This document shows, piece after piece, positions 20,828-31,724 of a stretch of 64,000 nucleotides of DNA (its first letter is position 1; each line of letters begins with the position of its first letter). Both the position numbers and the translations under genes were made by a program. Origin of the DNA: Taxawa tesnikishii (nom. ined.) (Eukaryota > Ascomycota > Dothideomycetes > Dothideales); contig JAPDRO010000014.1 in NCBI GenBank assembly GCA_030247885.1, positions 496,001-560,000 on the forward strand, written 5' to 3'. The notes below the pieces were generated by a model, which was given only the letters and a program-made list of their open reading frames with translations, was not told the DNA's origin and ran no database searches.

Positions 20828-22971
20828 TTACTTCTTCATCCGCGCCTCCGCCGCCCTCGCCCTCCTCTCCCTCTCCAACCTCATCCTCATCTCGGGCGTC
20901 ATGCCCCGAGCCTCTTCCTCCCTCTTCTCCTGGGCCGTCTTCTCCACAGCCGCCAGCAGACTTTTCCCCTTCCCGAACCTCTTCTCCCTCCCCTGTTCTT
21001 CCCGCTCCTTGTCCTCTTTCCTCAGCCTCGTCATCTCCGCTTCCCGCCTCTCTCTTTCCTTCTTATCTTCTTCCGCCTTCTCGGCCTTCTCGGTCTGCGC
21101 GCGCTTCTCCGCTTCGGCCTTGGACAGCGGCGGAGGCACGTGCGCGGCGTCCCAGGCCCACTTCGACTCTCCTAGTTCGGAACGGGCGAGTCGGAACGCG
21201 TCGCGCGTGGCACGGTCGCCGGTGAGGTCGAAGGCGGATTTGCCGTCGCGGTTCTGAATGCCCGGGTCCGCGCCTGCCTTGGTAAGGAGTACGGACACGC
21301 AGGCAGGGAGTTGAGACTCGAGGCTAGGTGCAGGGGCGTTGGCGCGTGGTGGTTCTGCTCCAGGGGAGGAAGTTGAAATCCGCCGATAGCGAGTTCGAGG
21401 TGAGGTAAGAGAGCAGGCCGGGTGCTTTTGAGCGGCGTATCAGAGATTGTAATTGCGTGGTGTGCAGCGCGGCCTCTTCGTCTTCCTTGCTCAGTTTTTG
21501 TCTCGCGGGCGCTTGCGTCGTTTTGGTGGCCTCCTTCTCCTTTTCCTTTTCCGCGGCCCTGGCGGCTTCCTCCTCTGCACGCTTGAGCGCCGCTTCATCT
21601 ATCGTGCTCACTTTCACTCTTGTCAACTCGACGAACGCGCGCATGAGCTCGGCCTGCGTGGCGCGTCTGGTGCTGAAAGGGAATCCGCGAATGCGTTCGT
21701 CATTCGCGTTGAGCACCTGCCCTTCGTACGGGCCGAACAGCGTTCTGCGGTTCGTTGTCCCTGTTGCGCGGACGAACACTAACTCCGCGCGGTCTATCCA
21801 GGGCTTCCATTCGGTAAGCAGTTCTCGAACTTCATTTGTCAGCGCCGTCTCGTTGTACCGACGAAGACTCGATCCCGCGGAGTGGATGCTCTTTCCGGCA
21901 TCGGCTGATGATTGTGAACCACCTTGCTTTCGGCGTGTTGTGTAACGGTGGAAGGTTTTCGATGCCAGTACGGTTGCTGTTCTGTCCTCCAAGCCTCCCT
22001 TCTTGGTGACCTTGGGTGTTAGTGAGACGAGCATGCCGGCAAAGTGGCCGCCGCCGATCATGCAGAGGAAATAGTGCGGTCCGCTCGCAGAGGTGTTCGA
22101 TTGAAGAGAGCGTGGTAATGGGACTCCACCGTCCTCTGACGGTTTCGACGTAGGACCTGGAGGCGGTGGCTTGGCAGAGAGCTGCTTGCGCTGAAGCGTT
22201 TGAACAAGTGTCGGCCCATCAGCGATTTGTTCCGCAGGCGCGAACAAGCTGCGATAGACACCGAGGGAGATGTTTGAAGGCAGTTTCGAGGAGGAAAACC
22301 ACAGAAGTGGAGGTCTTCCCGATCCTCGTTTGCGCTTCTTCGTCGTAAATTCGTCCATGCCGTCCGGATCCGCCAGATTGGCCTGCTTCTTCAACAGCGC
22401 GCTGAGTGTGGTATCTTTCCGCTTCGGTGTACCGTCTTGTCCTTCCTCGTCCGAGCTCTCAGAGGACGAGGTGTCGGAGCCAGATATACTCTCATCGAGT
22501 TCTGCGCGCCGTCAGCTCTTCCCGATCCTCTCACTCTCGTTCCACCGGCTCCCTACCTCCCACGAGCCGATCAAACTCCCCTCCCCTACCGGTTTCGCCC
22601 CACGCATCTTCTGCTTCAAGTTATACCCGTGCAGATCGCTTCTGACATGACTCCTCTGCTCCTGAACGCTCGAAAACGTAAGACCGCATAGCCCGCAGGA
22701 TGTTGCATTCGAAGGTGCGCCTTCCGGTATTTCGAGTCGGTCCGGTGCGCCATTCTGCGCCTTGAGAGATGAAGTGCCGGGTTCTTGCGGTGGAGAATTT
22801 GCTTGCGCCTTCAACTCGAGACTGTAGAGCAGTTCTTCTGGTAGGTCGAAGACTGGTAGGGTGTTAGTGGGGCGAGTATGAGGGCGTAGACGTAACTAAT
22901 CGTAACGACAAGGAGAGATGCGGTGTACCATAGAGCGGGCGCTGAAGGTATGGGTTCTCGTGTTGCGCCAT
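20828..22971 (-). CDS. vms1: Vms1/ANKZF1 peptidyl-tRNA hydrolase, frame broken three times
   Basis: Ribosome-associated quality control: releases nascent chains stuck as peptidyl-tRNA on 60S subunits, working with Cdc48. Exons 22971-22929, 22852-22557, 22501-20828. The start reads MAQHENPYLQRPLYVFDLPE. Then come a C2H2 finger (CGLCGLTFSSVQEQRSHVRS), the VLRF1 domain with MIGGGHFAGMLVSL and the catalytic glutamine in RRKQGGSQSSAD, an ankyrin segment (TPLHLA, VSVLLTKAGADPGIQNRDGK), a long K/E-rich coiled coil, and a C-terminal VCP-interacting motif fitting R-x5-A-A-x2-R (RERRARAAEAR). Three apparent one-base losses fall in homopolymers: 22578-22586 (restores GEFDRLVGELDESISG across intron 2), 21363-21366 and 21306-21308 (both in the ankyrin segment). 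Confidence 0.88.
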
Positions 22972-23347
22972 GTTCGGTATGCGAATCACTTGCGCCTACA
23001 GGTGTTCGGTGCGTTTCTGTAAATGTTCAGTGGAAATTATGGAAGATACTTCAGAGAGAGTGTATGTATGACTGGCGGATTTCATGTGCTAGCGACGTCA
23101 TCTCGCTGACTCGTGCAATTCGCCTTCGCATTCACTCAATGTTCTCTTGATATATAGGTGGACATTCGCTGCCAATACGAAGTAACAACAAAAAACCCCC
23201 ATCGTGGGTAGATAGATGTCATCACAATATGCTGTTTCCAATGCATCCTTGGAGACCCAAAAACACTCCATGCTTCATATCACCAAGAACCAGCCCTGTG
23301 CCCACTCCGCCCCAAATCCCAACTCCATCATACCAAAAAGTTGCATC
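22972..23347. other. Short intergenic region, vms1 promoter side
   Basis: About 375 bp between the vms1 start and the end of the zinc transporter gene, both on the minus strand. It should hold the vms1 promoter and the 3' end of the upstream gene. No distinct motif was recognised. Confidence 0.5.
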
Positions 23348-23355
23348 CTACGCGG

Positions 23356-25013
23356 TCAACGCCGAACTAACCCCAGAATTCCCATTCCCACAAACGCAAA
23401 AACCATGCAGAGACCCCTATTATGCGTGAGATCCAAACTCTCACTGAACAGTTGCAACGCCACACTCGCCATAATCCCACTCGTGACGGCAAACATGCCT
23501 CCATAGACGCCCTCGCCAGGTGCCATGTTACCCTTGCCCGCGAGCTTGAACCACAACGCAGCCACGCCGGCACCGAGGGGCTGGCTGAAGCCGCCGAGGA
23601 GAGTAGACCAGAACATGGCCTTCCACCGGCTGTTGATGGCGAGGTAGAGCGGCAGGGCCATGGCGAAGCCTTCACTGATATTGTGGATGAAGAGGGCAAC
23701 GAAGACGGTCATGCCGAGCGTGGGGCTGGCGTGGTTGGTAGCGTATGTGATGAAGCCTTCGGGGAGTTTGTGCAGGGCGATGGCGATTGAGGTTTGTAGG
23801 CCGATGGACATGAATGCGTTGGTGGGTACATGGTGGTGATGCTGCGCATGGTGGTGTGTGGACGAGGATGCTCCCGTGTTGGTTTTCTGCAATTGGGAAC
23901 CGCTTCCGTTGAGAGTTGGTGATTCTGCGTCGAATGCATCCGAGCTGGCTTGCGCATCACCAGCCGTCTCGTCTCCATGCGTCGCACTTTCTGACAGCGG
24001 CCGGTTAAGCGCTGGTGCCTGTCTTCCTGATGATTCCTCCCGGATCTCTTGAAGCAGTGGCGTCGACTCAGTCATCGCTCTGTTGGTGGTCGCACTGCGC
24101 GCTGCAGTCGGACGCAGCGGATGGGATTGATGACTTCGTGAGCCCCTAGCCTGCACTATCTTGAAGCATTCTTGCCCGCATGGTTCTGAGAACCCGTAAC
24201 AAGGACCATCGCCATCACAAACAGATTTTGGCACCGACGTCACTTTCTTCAGAGTCGACGTGAGACGAGCTTGCAACGACGGCCTTCGAGCGGCGGTCGG
24301 TGGGCGAGGATCATCCCGTTCGGATTCTGCTGTAGGTTGATAAGCGCTGCCATTTCCATCAGTAAAGTAGGAGGGCTGATCCATGGCGCTTTTGCGCTGT
24401 TGGTGCAGTCGAGGCCTATAGCTGCGCGAACTGCTCGCATGACGCTTTTTCTGCTCGGGTCTTTCCTGATGGTCACGCGGATCATGATTATGGTCGTGAT
24501 CGGTTCCGTCCTCTTTGCCGCTTTCTTCATCATGCGAGTGCTCGCAATCGACAGTATGCGATGGCATGAAGCGGTGAATGACGCGAGAAACGATCTGAAT
24601 GCCGATGACTCCGGCCAAGAAACAACCTATAAGAGTCCAAGCAGCCGCCTTGGAGGAAAAGCCGGCTTTCTGCAAAGAGCTCTTCGCCGATGGCAGCATG
24701 GTATACAATGCGGAGAAAAGCTGATCCGCAGTGTTAGCTGTGCACGATTTCGGCAGAACAGGTATTAATTACCATTACTCCGAAGCTCAGGCTGAGCGAG
24801 GAAGAGAGAAAAGCATCGCTGTCCTGGATCTTGAAATTCTGCTTCCCAGGAAACAGTCTGATGACAAGGTCGGCGCATATTATGGAGGCTCCGAGCGTGC
24901 ATGCTGATATCCATGGTCAGTTGTTGCGCGAGGGTGCTGATGAAAAGAGGTTGCTTACCGATGCCGCTAATGCATGTCATTACCCATCCGCGCTCGTCGT
25001 TTGAGAGACCCAT
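23356..25013 (-). CDS. zrt3: ZIP-family vacuolar zinc transporter, Zrt3-like
   Basis: Predicted exporter of stored zinc from vacuole to cytosol. Exons 25013-24959, 24903-24773, 24720-23356; 516 residues. The start MGLSNDERGWVMTCISGIAC and QDSDAFLSSSLSLSFGVMLF match the Zrt3 branch. A histidine/acid-rich loop (CEHSHDEESG, DHDHNHD), a second one with HHHAQHHHH, and a long disordered stretch separate the helices. The ZIP metal site is HKLPEGF in helix 4 and HNISEGFAM in helix 5. The frame closes after GMGILGLVRR, but one extra base in the C-run 23371-23374 (plus strand) would give ILGVSSALTA with a stop at 23348-23350, a more usual family ending. Confidence 0.92.
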
Positions 25014-25553
25014 GGCTCTTCCTCTCTGGGCTTGCAGCTGCGTTCAGATAGAGATGGAGATCCGATCTCGACAAGTCCGACTGCTTCCGATGGAGACGTC
25101 GCTTCGGTGTATTGGAATGCGCTGGATGATGGCTGTTGAAAGCTAGGCGCAAATCTCTGTAGCGGCCGCCACTAGGTGAGGTAACGATGAGCAACGGCTC
25201 CCAAAACGCGGCGATATTGATAGTTTGAGAAACTAGACAAAGCGAAGACCCGGAACTGAATATGCAGACAGAGATGCTATGCTGCCATTATGAGAGCATT
25301 TCACGAGCTAGCCTCGATCGACTCTTCCGCTGATGCGTTGTTAGCTCGTCCATCAAGGTAGTGTCACGTGCAGAACCATGGCCCAGTCAATGGACAGCAT
25401 CCTTCAGCCCGTGTACTAAATGGAGCTGTGTACATACACACATGCGACTTACGGGCCGGGGAGAGATCATCCGTACGTTGGTGCAGAATCTGGACGTGCG
25501 TTCCCTCTAGACCATAGACGATTGGACCGTCGAGTGAATAGACTGCCAAGCAT
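25014..25553. other. Intergenic region between amidohydrolase and zrt3
   Basis: About 540 bp that should carry the zrt3 promoter. No coding region or strong motif is seen. Confidence 0.45.
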
Positions 25554-26857
25554 CTACAACACCCTCCCACACTCAACAACCACCTTCCCATCCTTCATCA
25601 CGCACCCAATCCTCCTCACACACCCAAAATCCTGCCTAGGATCCCCCCTAAAGCCACCAGATCCGCCGCCCATCCCTCCTGCAACCACCGAAACCGCCTC
25701 CCGCACCACTCTCCTCCACAAGCCTCCCATCCCGCCAACGTACCCGCACTCAGGACCTCCTCAACCGGCACTCCCGCCTCGACGAAAAGTTCCATCTCCC
25801 TAGCATTTAGTCCGTGGTTAAACGCGCCCGTATCTCCGCCACAGGCGAGCTTGATCCCCATCTCGTACGCCTTCTTCACCCGCGCTACAATCTCCTTATA
25901 ATATTCCTCCGGCAGCTCGTGCTTAGATAGTTCGCACACGGCCAACGTGGGCACCCAGATGGTGCCGCAGTCCTTCATCACCTCCAACGCCTCATCGCTC
26001 GGCACAAACCCATGCTCCACCGTCGTCGCTCCCGCCGCGGCCGCCATGATGACCGCCTCGGGCGTACACGCATGCGCCGCCACAGGCGCCCTCGCCGCCC
26101 TCGCTTCTCTGACAATCGCATCCATCTCATCCCGTCCGAACAGCAACAGATTCGGATTTCTCGCACTCTCGATCAGCGCCGGACCCGCGGGCGGATGTCT
26201 GATCGGCAGCGCGCCGGGCCAGGCCTGGTTCGGGAACCGGAGCTGTCGTTTCCTGTAATCGGCGTAGAACTTGATCACGTCCGCGCCCGCGCCTAGGCGT
26301 CTGCGCACGCCGGCTCGCACGCCGTCGACGCCGTCGCAGGGGTCGGAGATGCGAGGCACGGAGGTCCCGCCGAGGTGGTTTTCCTGCCGGATGGCGTAGC
26401 CGCCGGATGAGGCGAGGGCTTCGGTGGCGACGAAGAGACGGGGACCGGGGATTAGGCCGCGGTTGATACTGTCACGGAGTCCGATGTCAGCATCGAAAGC
26501 ACCTTCGGTGCCGAGATCGCGGTAGGTCGTGTATCCGGCCAAGAGGGCGGCGCGGCAGTGGTTTGTGGCGCGGATGATGCGTTCGACAAACGATTCGTCG
26601 CGTTCTTGGTTGATGGCGGGCGTTTCGGTGTACGCGTGTAAGAAGATGTGCGTGTGTGCATCTACGAAACCGGGGACTACTGTTTTGCCTCGAAGGTCTA
26701 CATCCGGAGGGCCGATAACTTTGGGGAGGTCATCATGGCGTTTGTAGACGTTTGTGATTAGGCCAGTCTCAGAGTCCACGACAAGAGATGTGTTCTGGAC
26801 AAAAGTCTTATGTCTGGAATCGAAAAGAAGGTCTGTGTGTACTGCAAAAGTCTTCAT
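25554..26857 (-). CDS. Metal-dependent amidohydrolase (imidazolonepropionase/prolidase-like), 3' frame break
   Basis: Amidohydrolase-superfamily enzyme with a binuclear metal site; the substrate cannot be read from sequence (related fungal proteins are annotated as Xaa-Pro dipeptidase or imidazolonepropionase-like). The start is Met at 26857 (MKTFAVHTDLLFD); an upstream in-frame Met at 26935 adds residues unlike the family. Metal ligands: HTH in GFVDAHTHIF, the lysine likely carbamylated in DVIKFYADY, His in VAAHACTPEA and VEHGF, Asp in ACGGDTGAFNHG. As read the frame stops at 25616 after ALGG. Adding one base to the C-run 25643-25648 (plus strand) continues it as GDPRQDFGCVRRIGCVMKDG to a stop at 25554-25556, the expected C-terminal strand. 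About 433 residues when whole. Confidence 0.87.
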
Positions 26858-27456
26858 ATTAACCTCAGTGTTGTGCGGGCTTTCTGCGTGCCTGCGTACA
26901 ACCATCCCGACGTATGGCAGCTTGGCCTGTATCACTTCACTGCCAGCTTTTTCGAACGCGGCCTTCTCTTGCTAATATATTCCCTGTTCCTAATGCACCT
27001 TCCTAATCCGCCGAATCCTTCAGGCCGTATGATGTCATCGGCGTATGGTCATCCGATGGAAACCGGGAGAGCCCTTCGAATCGGAACTGGCTGGGAATTC
27101 AGTATGGACTGTACACACTAGCCACTCCGATTCCATTCCGAACGGCATACCTGGCTTGAATATGTTACTCGCAGAAGCACCAGTTCCCGAGTCATGTACT
27201 CGCGTCTTTCCAGGATGTCGAAATGGAGTAGAGTATGGATGTTGTACAGATGTTGGGTGAGTGGAGTTGGGTCAAGTCGTGAAGTCCATCTGTCACTCTA
27301 ATAAAAGGCCGCCGCCGAGCGCAAGAAAAGATCTGCTATCTCAGAACCAGCTGTCATCGCTGCGAGACCGGCTAAAGACATCGTGGAAATTGTTCGCTGC
27401 AAACTCACATCAGCATCCTCTTACTAAGAGCTGCAAGGCATTTTGTCGGCTCATCG
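26858..27456. other. Intergenic region between oma1 and amidohydrolase
   Basis: About 600 bp, presumably the amidohydrolase promoter and oma1 3' end. The open frames here show no family resemblance. Confidence 0.45.
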
Positions 27457-28690
27457 TTACTCACCGTAACCTGCAAGGTTACCACAGCCGGCCTGCTCCT
27501 GCTTCATCTCCGCTTCAGGGAGCCAACTGCGGATCTTTTCCATGCGGTTGTGACTCGACGGGTGAGTGGAAAGGAACTGCGGTGGGGCATTCTGCTCTGC
27601 CTTCTCCATACGAGACCACAGTCCTACGGCGGCTTGCGGGTTGTAGCAGGCTTGAGACATCATCACTACTGATGTTAGCGGCAGAGAAGACGCAGTCGCG
27701 CGGAAATGACCTACAGAGCCCGATATAATCTGCCTCGCTCTGCTGCATGTCAGCTTGTGATCGTGCTCGTTGTCATATTCACTAGAACATGCGGTTGTAG
27801 CTCGCTCACCTCTTGCGATCGGCTTCCGGGCCTTAAGAAACCCAACTCGACAGCCATGCGTGTGATGACATTTCCAAAATCTCCAAGACCCAAGAACAAC
27901 GCAGCAACAAGAGCCACAGGCCCCAGTATCGCCGCTCCACTCATCCGCTCAGCCGCGTGGTGAGCCACGTTATGCGCAATCTCATGACCTAGCACGGCTG
28001 CCAGACCATCGTCGCCTTGACAGATATCCAAGATGCCGCTGAACACGAAGACCTTCCCTCCAGGAATCACGAAAGCGTTCTTTTGCTCATCTTGGATGAC
28101 ATGAACTTCCCACTTGTAGTCCGGTGGAAGGCCGGAGTGTGGGATCAGGCGATCGAGAACGCGTTTCACCATGCGGTGTTGCGGGTGGTAAGCGGGCAGG
28201 ATTTGGCCTGCGTACTCCTGCATGACCTGTTGGTAGAGCTGTTGACCGGACTGCTGCTCGAATTCTTCGGAGACTATGTTGAAGCGTCTGCGGTGCGATA
28301 CCTGCAATCCAGGAGGATTAAAATCTGCTACAACCTCCAGCCCAAGGTTGCAGAAAGAAAGGTACTAACCGGTACTTCTTCCAGATTGTACACGTAGAAA
28401 CCACCGCATAACACACCTATACCACTGATCTGGTAGTAGAAAGTAGGTTGTGCCGCCCATGCTTGTAGAAGACCGCGCGCTTGCTGGTAGCGCTGATAGC
28501 GATATCCGCCGCTAGGAAACCCTCTGTATCCATAGCGCTGGAAGACTTGAGGCCGCGAACTGAATGGGGCTTGCTGAGCCGTTCTTGTTAACCTGGGCGC
28601 GCTTCTGTACGTCTTCTGAGCTGCTGAGAGAGGGCGGGAAGCGAAGAAGTTCCCTGACGCACGCAGGACGCTGGGTCGAAACGCTGACAT
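27457..28690 (-). CDS. oma1: Mitochondrial inner-membrane metalloprotease Oma1
   Basis: M48 peptidase that cleaves misfolded or depolarisation-exposed inner-membrane proteins. Exons 28690-28370, 28301-27810, 27742-27715 and 27668-27457; 350 residues, all in phase. The 28-nt third exon (QSEADYIGL) contains the third zinc-ligand motif. The N-terminus is Arg/Ser-rich with almost no acidic residues (matrix-targeting), and a hydrophobic segment follows (FYYQISGIGVLCGGFYVY). The zinc site is HEIAHNVAHHAAER (HExxH), preceded by AFVIPGGKVFVFSGILDIC. The C-terminal substrate-side motif FLSTHPSSHNRMEKI is typical of Oma1. The start was placed at MSAFRPSVLRASG; an upstream in-frame Met at 28744 is possible. 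Confidence 0.94.
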
Positions 28691-29075
28691 CGCTGGTCGC
28701 AGCAAGTTCGAACGAAGGGTTTCTGGATATTTCACCTGGCGCAAACGCTCACGGCGCGTAGAAGAGATGCTGGCCTTGCGTCTCCGAAGAAGGCAATGGA
28801 ACAGAATCTGGGGTAAACCATGTCGTTGGTCTGAGCGTTCGAAGCATGTACTACCCTTTTCGGGAAACCCGAGACTACCCTAATCTTCAACAGGCTATGA
28901 GCCCTCGTTCGATGCAAAAGGAATCCCATAGTGTACATGCAAGCAATGCGACTATGAAGCGCATGCCATCCTGCAAACCCCTTTCACGCCTTCCTGGCCG
29001 CCAGCCACTGTTATCATCCAACCTGGAAAACGAACCTCTCCATCTTCACCGTCCCCTCATCTCGAAATCCACCCG
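28691..29075. other. Intergenic region upstream of oma1
   Basis: About 385 bp that should carry the oma1 promoter and the 3' end of the BTB gene. No recognised element. Confidence 0.45.
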
Positions 29076-29645
29076 CTAGGTCTGCGAAGTGCACCTGACA
29101 CCTTCCTCATGGATATGGTAAGGACATCGGTCCATTTCCCGAAGCTGCTCATACGAGAGTTTGTCGGGTGGCGGCCATGTCGCTTGAAGGAGGTCCAACA
29201 GGGAATCCGCACTCCATCGCTCCCGAGACTCCGCGATGGCCTGTTTTGAGAACCTTCGAGCGACGAACTCGATGATGATCCGACGAAGTGGTGATTGCTC
29301 CGGAATCTTCCGATAGATGTCCTTCATTAGACAGGTAGGAATCTTTTTCTGAGTAGTGAATCTGTCGATGATCGCATCCATGACCGTGTTCTGGAACATT
29401 GGCGCGCGTAGGTAGTCGCCGGAGACCCAGAGTTTGCACAGATCCGTACTAGCGATCTTCTCTCCTTCATTTCCACCGTGATCGCGGAGTTTGCGGGTAT
29501 AGATCCAATGACGGAAGACCTCGAAGCATGTAGGAGTATGTTCTTCGAGAGAGATTGTTGGCTGTCTTGATTCCTCGAAGCCGCTAACCGGGTCGAGAGC
29601 GGCACGAAAATATCCTGAGTAGAAGGTCAAGGCACCCTTGACCAT
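29076..29645 (-). CDS. BTB/POZ domain protein, probably 5'-truncated by a stop codon
   Basis: The open frame from Met 29645 encodes about 189 residues: VKGALTFYSGYFRAALD with ISLEEHTPTCFEVFRHWIYT is the middle of a fungal BTB domain, followed by a KDIYRKIPEQSPLRR... EFVARRF segment typical of this family. The domain's first strand is also present upstream in the same frame (NPYDDVVNISVGKGRNA, 29700-29659) but is cut off by a TAA immediately before TFVMVKG. That stop is a substitution-type break, not a homopolymer loss. Translation from the downstream Met would give a BTB domain lacking its first strand, so the gene may be a pseudogene or a recent null allele. Confidence 0.55.
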   Translation of the reverse strand: MVKGALTFYSGYFRAALDPVSGFEESRQPTISLEEHTPTCFEVFRHWIYTRKLRDHGGNEGEKIASTDLCKLWVSGDYLRAPMFQNTVMDAIIDRFTTQKKIPTCLMKDIYRKIPEQSPLRRIIIEFVARRFSKQAIAESRERWSADSLLDLLQATWPPPDKLSYEQLREMDRCPYHIHEEGVRCTSQT

Positions 29646-30569
29646 CACGAAAGTTTAAGCATTTCTTCCTTTGCCGACACTGATGTTCACGACATCGTCG
29701 TACGGATTCCCACACGAAGTCAGTGAGTATTTCGTACATGTAATAGGATGAGGTGATGCTGAGGGACCAAGTAGTCAATGAGCGAGCCTTGAACACTCTG
29801 CTCGTTTGCTCCGACCTTCCAAAAGAGCAAGTTCAAACGAAGCTTCCCAAAGAGATCATGCAAGCATGCTGGCAGTTTCTTTGGGGTCGTTTGTTTGCTT
29901 GTACAGTCATGGAGATTGTTGCGCTCGCTCGTTGACCACCCTGTTCAGGAGGCTGAGATACTTACTCGGTTGGTATGTCACGTTGAAGGGAAGACGTTTC
30001 AATCAACTCCGCAGCTCCTTCCTTCGCAGGTTTCTTCTTCGCAGGTTCCTTATCCGAAGCCTCCGTAGCGCCTTCCTTCGTTTCTTCCTCTTTGCGCTTG
30101 GCCGCCCTTGTTTGGGTCATCTTGTTGATCTGAGGCAGGATGTAGATGGGGATGATCCTAGCGACAGATAAGGAAAGGAAATGTAAAGAGGTTGGTCGTA
30201 TGGCAGATACTGAAGCTCTGGCACACTAAGCGTTCACATCAAAACTTCGCTTCCAAGATTCACAAAGGACGATACCGAACTTCACCTACACCTTGTTAGC
30301 GAAACTTATTGTTCATCACCTACCTCGCAGTCCGTCGATAAATCTTTGTTCTTTCTCGTTCATTACAGTCTCAGCCAATATATCACCTACCGGAATCTCT
30401 CATAGTTCCCGACCACTGTGCCTGGTTCGGCCCTCCAGCGGTCTGCTGTTTTCTCGTCTTCCCTGTGGCATGTGGATTGTTTGAAGGTGGGCTTTGAAGG
30501 ACAAAGGTTCTTGAGCGACCGCATGATGGATTGGGTATAAGTACATCTATTTAACACGAAAGTCTCTCT
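29646..30569. other. Intergenic region with one doubtful short exon
   Basis: About 0.9 kb. It contains the Lys/Glu-rich frame listed separately and otherwise only short frames. A purine/pyrimidine-skewed stretch at 30015-30115 reflects that frame. Confidence 0.4.
29962..30120 (-). CDS. Doubtful Lys/Glu-rich short open frame or exon
   Basis: Encodes 52 residues from MTQTRAAKRKEEETKEG, strongly charged and low in complexity. It ends in sequence that is also a near-consensus splice donor (GA|GTAAGTAT at 29961-29968), so it could be the first exon of a spliced gene on the minus strand. No downstream exon with a recognisable domain was found. The charged leader recalls nuclear thiol peroxidases, but no catalytic core is present. 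Confidence 0.2.
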   Translation of the reverse strand: MTQTRAAKRKEEETKEGATEASDKEPAKKKPAKEGAAELIETSSLQRDIPTE

Positions 30570-31205
30570 TTATGGATTCGGCACCGCCGCCGGAGCGGCA
30601 GCTTCAGTTCCGCTTCCAACGCCCTGGCTGCCTGGAGGAGGCGGCAGGAAGAGTGGCATGTAACACTATAATTGACATGTCAACACTGTGCATGTCGGAT
30701 GGCGGGAGAAGGTCTTGAAACCTACCACTGCGACGGAGAGAAGAGCCATGCCGACGGAGAAGTAGCCTGGTGTCGACGAGCTCTTCTTGGACTCGGCAGT
30801 TTCAGAAAGCCAGGACTGTGTTGCGAAAATAACGGAGGCCCAACCGATCATCCTGTGCGTTACTCAGGTCAACATGAGTATGACAAGTTGTCCGTAAATG
30901 CGTACTTGTTACGTGTGAAGATCTGTTGCAATCTGTTAGCCGGGTCACATGATGGTTTCACTGGAGGCAACTTACTGCAGCCATTGGCAAAGTGCTTGCC
31001 ATGGTCCCTGAGAATTTCGGTGAGTATATCTTTGAATGCGGCGAATCCGAGCATCCGGCTAACCTTGGACGTCGGCATCGTTCTTCTGGTTGGCGGGCTC
31101 CATGTAGGGGACGACTAGGGGTTGCAGTCAGCATTGTTGATCCGGACTGATATACTCCAGATGTCGCATACTGAGGTCCTCGCGGCGCATGTCCTTCTTC
31201 GACAT
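30570..31205 (-). CDS. PAT complex subunit Asterix (UPF0139/WDR83OS)
   Basis: Small ER membrane chaperone subunit that helps insert multi-pass proteins. Six exons: 31205-31172, 31114-31064, 31007-30976, 30922-30906, 30852-30726, 30665-30570; 118 residues. Exon 4 is only 17 nt, and every junction is GT-AG and in phase. The conserved sequence VPYMEPANQKNDADVQGTMA, then MAAIFTRNKMIGWASVIFAT, covers the family hallmark, followed by a second hydrophobic helix (YFSVGMALLSVAVCYMPLFL) and a Pro/Ala tail. Because the gene is so finely divided, no open frame longer than about 60 codons covers it, and it would be missed by frame-based searching. Confidence 0.93.
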
Positions 31206-31724
31206 GATTGCGGCGAGATTTGCTATGTTTTGTGAGGTAGATGGATGTCGATATGTATCGGGTACGATGGCAGAGAGTGACGTTGGATCACTTGAAGTCG
31301 CGTGGGCTCGGTGAGTGCCAAGACCCGCGGCAAACGGCGCTTGTGAGCGATTGTTCGACGTCTGAGAGATTCCTTGTCGGTCTGTCTGTGAGCTTTTGCG
31401 CAGGCCTGGACTTGGTCATTCACCATTCACCGCTCAACAACTGTCACAATACCGAGCAATGCGGCTTATGGGCTCTTCAGCTGCTCCCCGCACCACACGC
31501 TCCTCCCAGTGCTCGTCGCCTCGCACCAGCTAAACCCAGCATACAATCTCCGCCGAGGCTATCGAAGTCGCGCCTGCGTCCTCCCTCTACTGCCTTTGTA
31601 GCATTGACGTGCACAGCCGTCCCTCCACCGCGTACCAACCCCGAGCCTCGTCATCACTCAAGGTCGGCAGCAGAGGTCTTCCCTTGACCGGCGCCGACCT
31701 CACGCCTCTCTCCAAACCGCCGGC
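31206..31724. promoter_or_regulatory. Divergent promoter region, Asterix gene and ubp3
   Basis: The two genes are transcribed away from each other across about 520 bp, so both promoters must lie here. No TATA box is obvious. Pyrimidine-rich stretches on the plus strand close to the ubp3 start fit a TATA-less fungal promoter. Confidence 0.5.

Noticed and set aside
20901-21945. Long plus-strand frames opposite vms1
   Set aside because: Ser/Pro/Phe-rich shadows of the Lys/Glu-rich vms1 coiled coil.
29962-30120. First exon of a nuclear thiol peroxidase
   Set aside because: The charged leader is suggestive, but no downstream exon with a peroxidatic cysteine motif was found.
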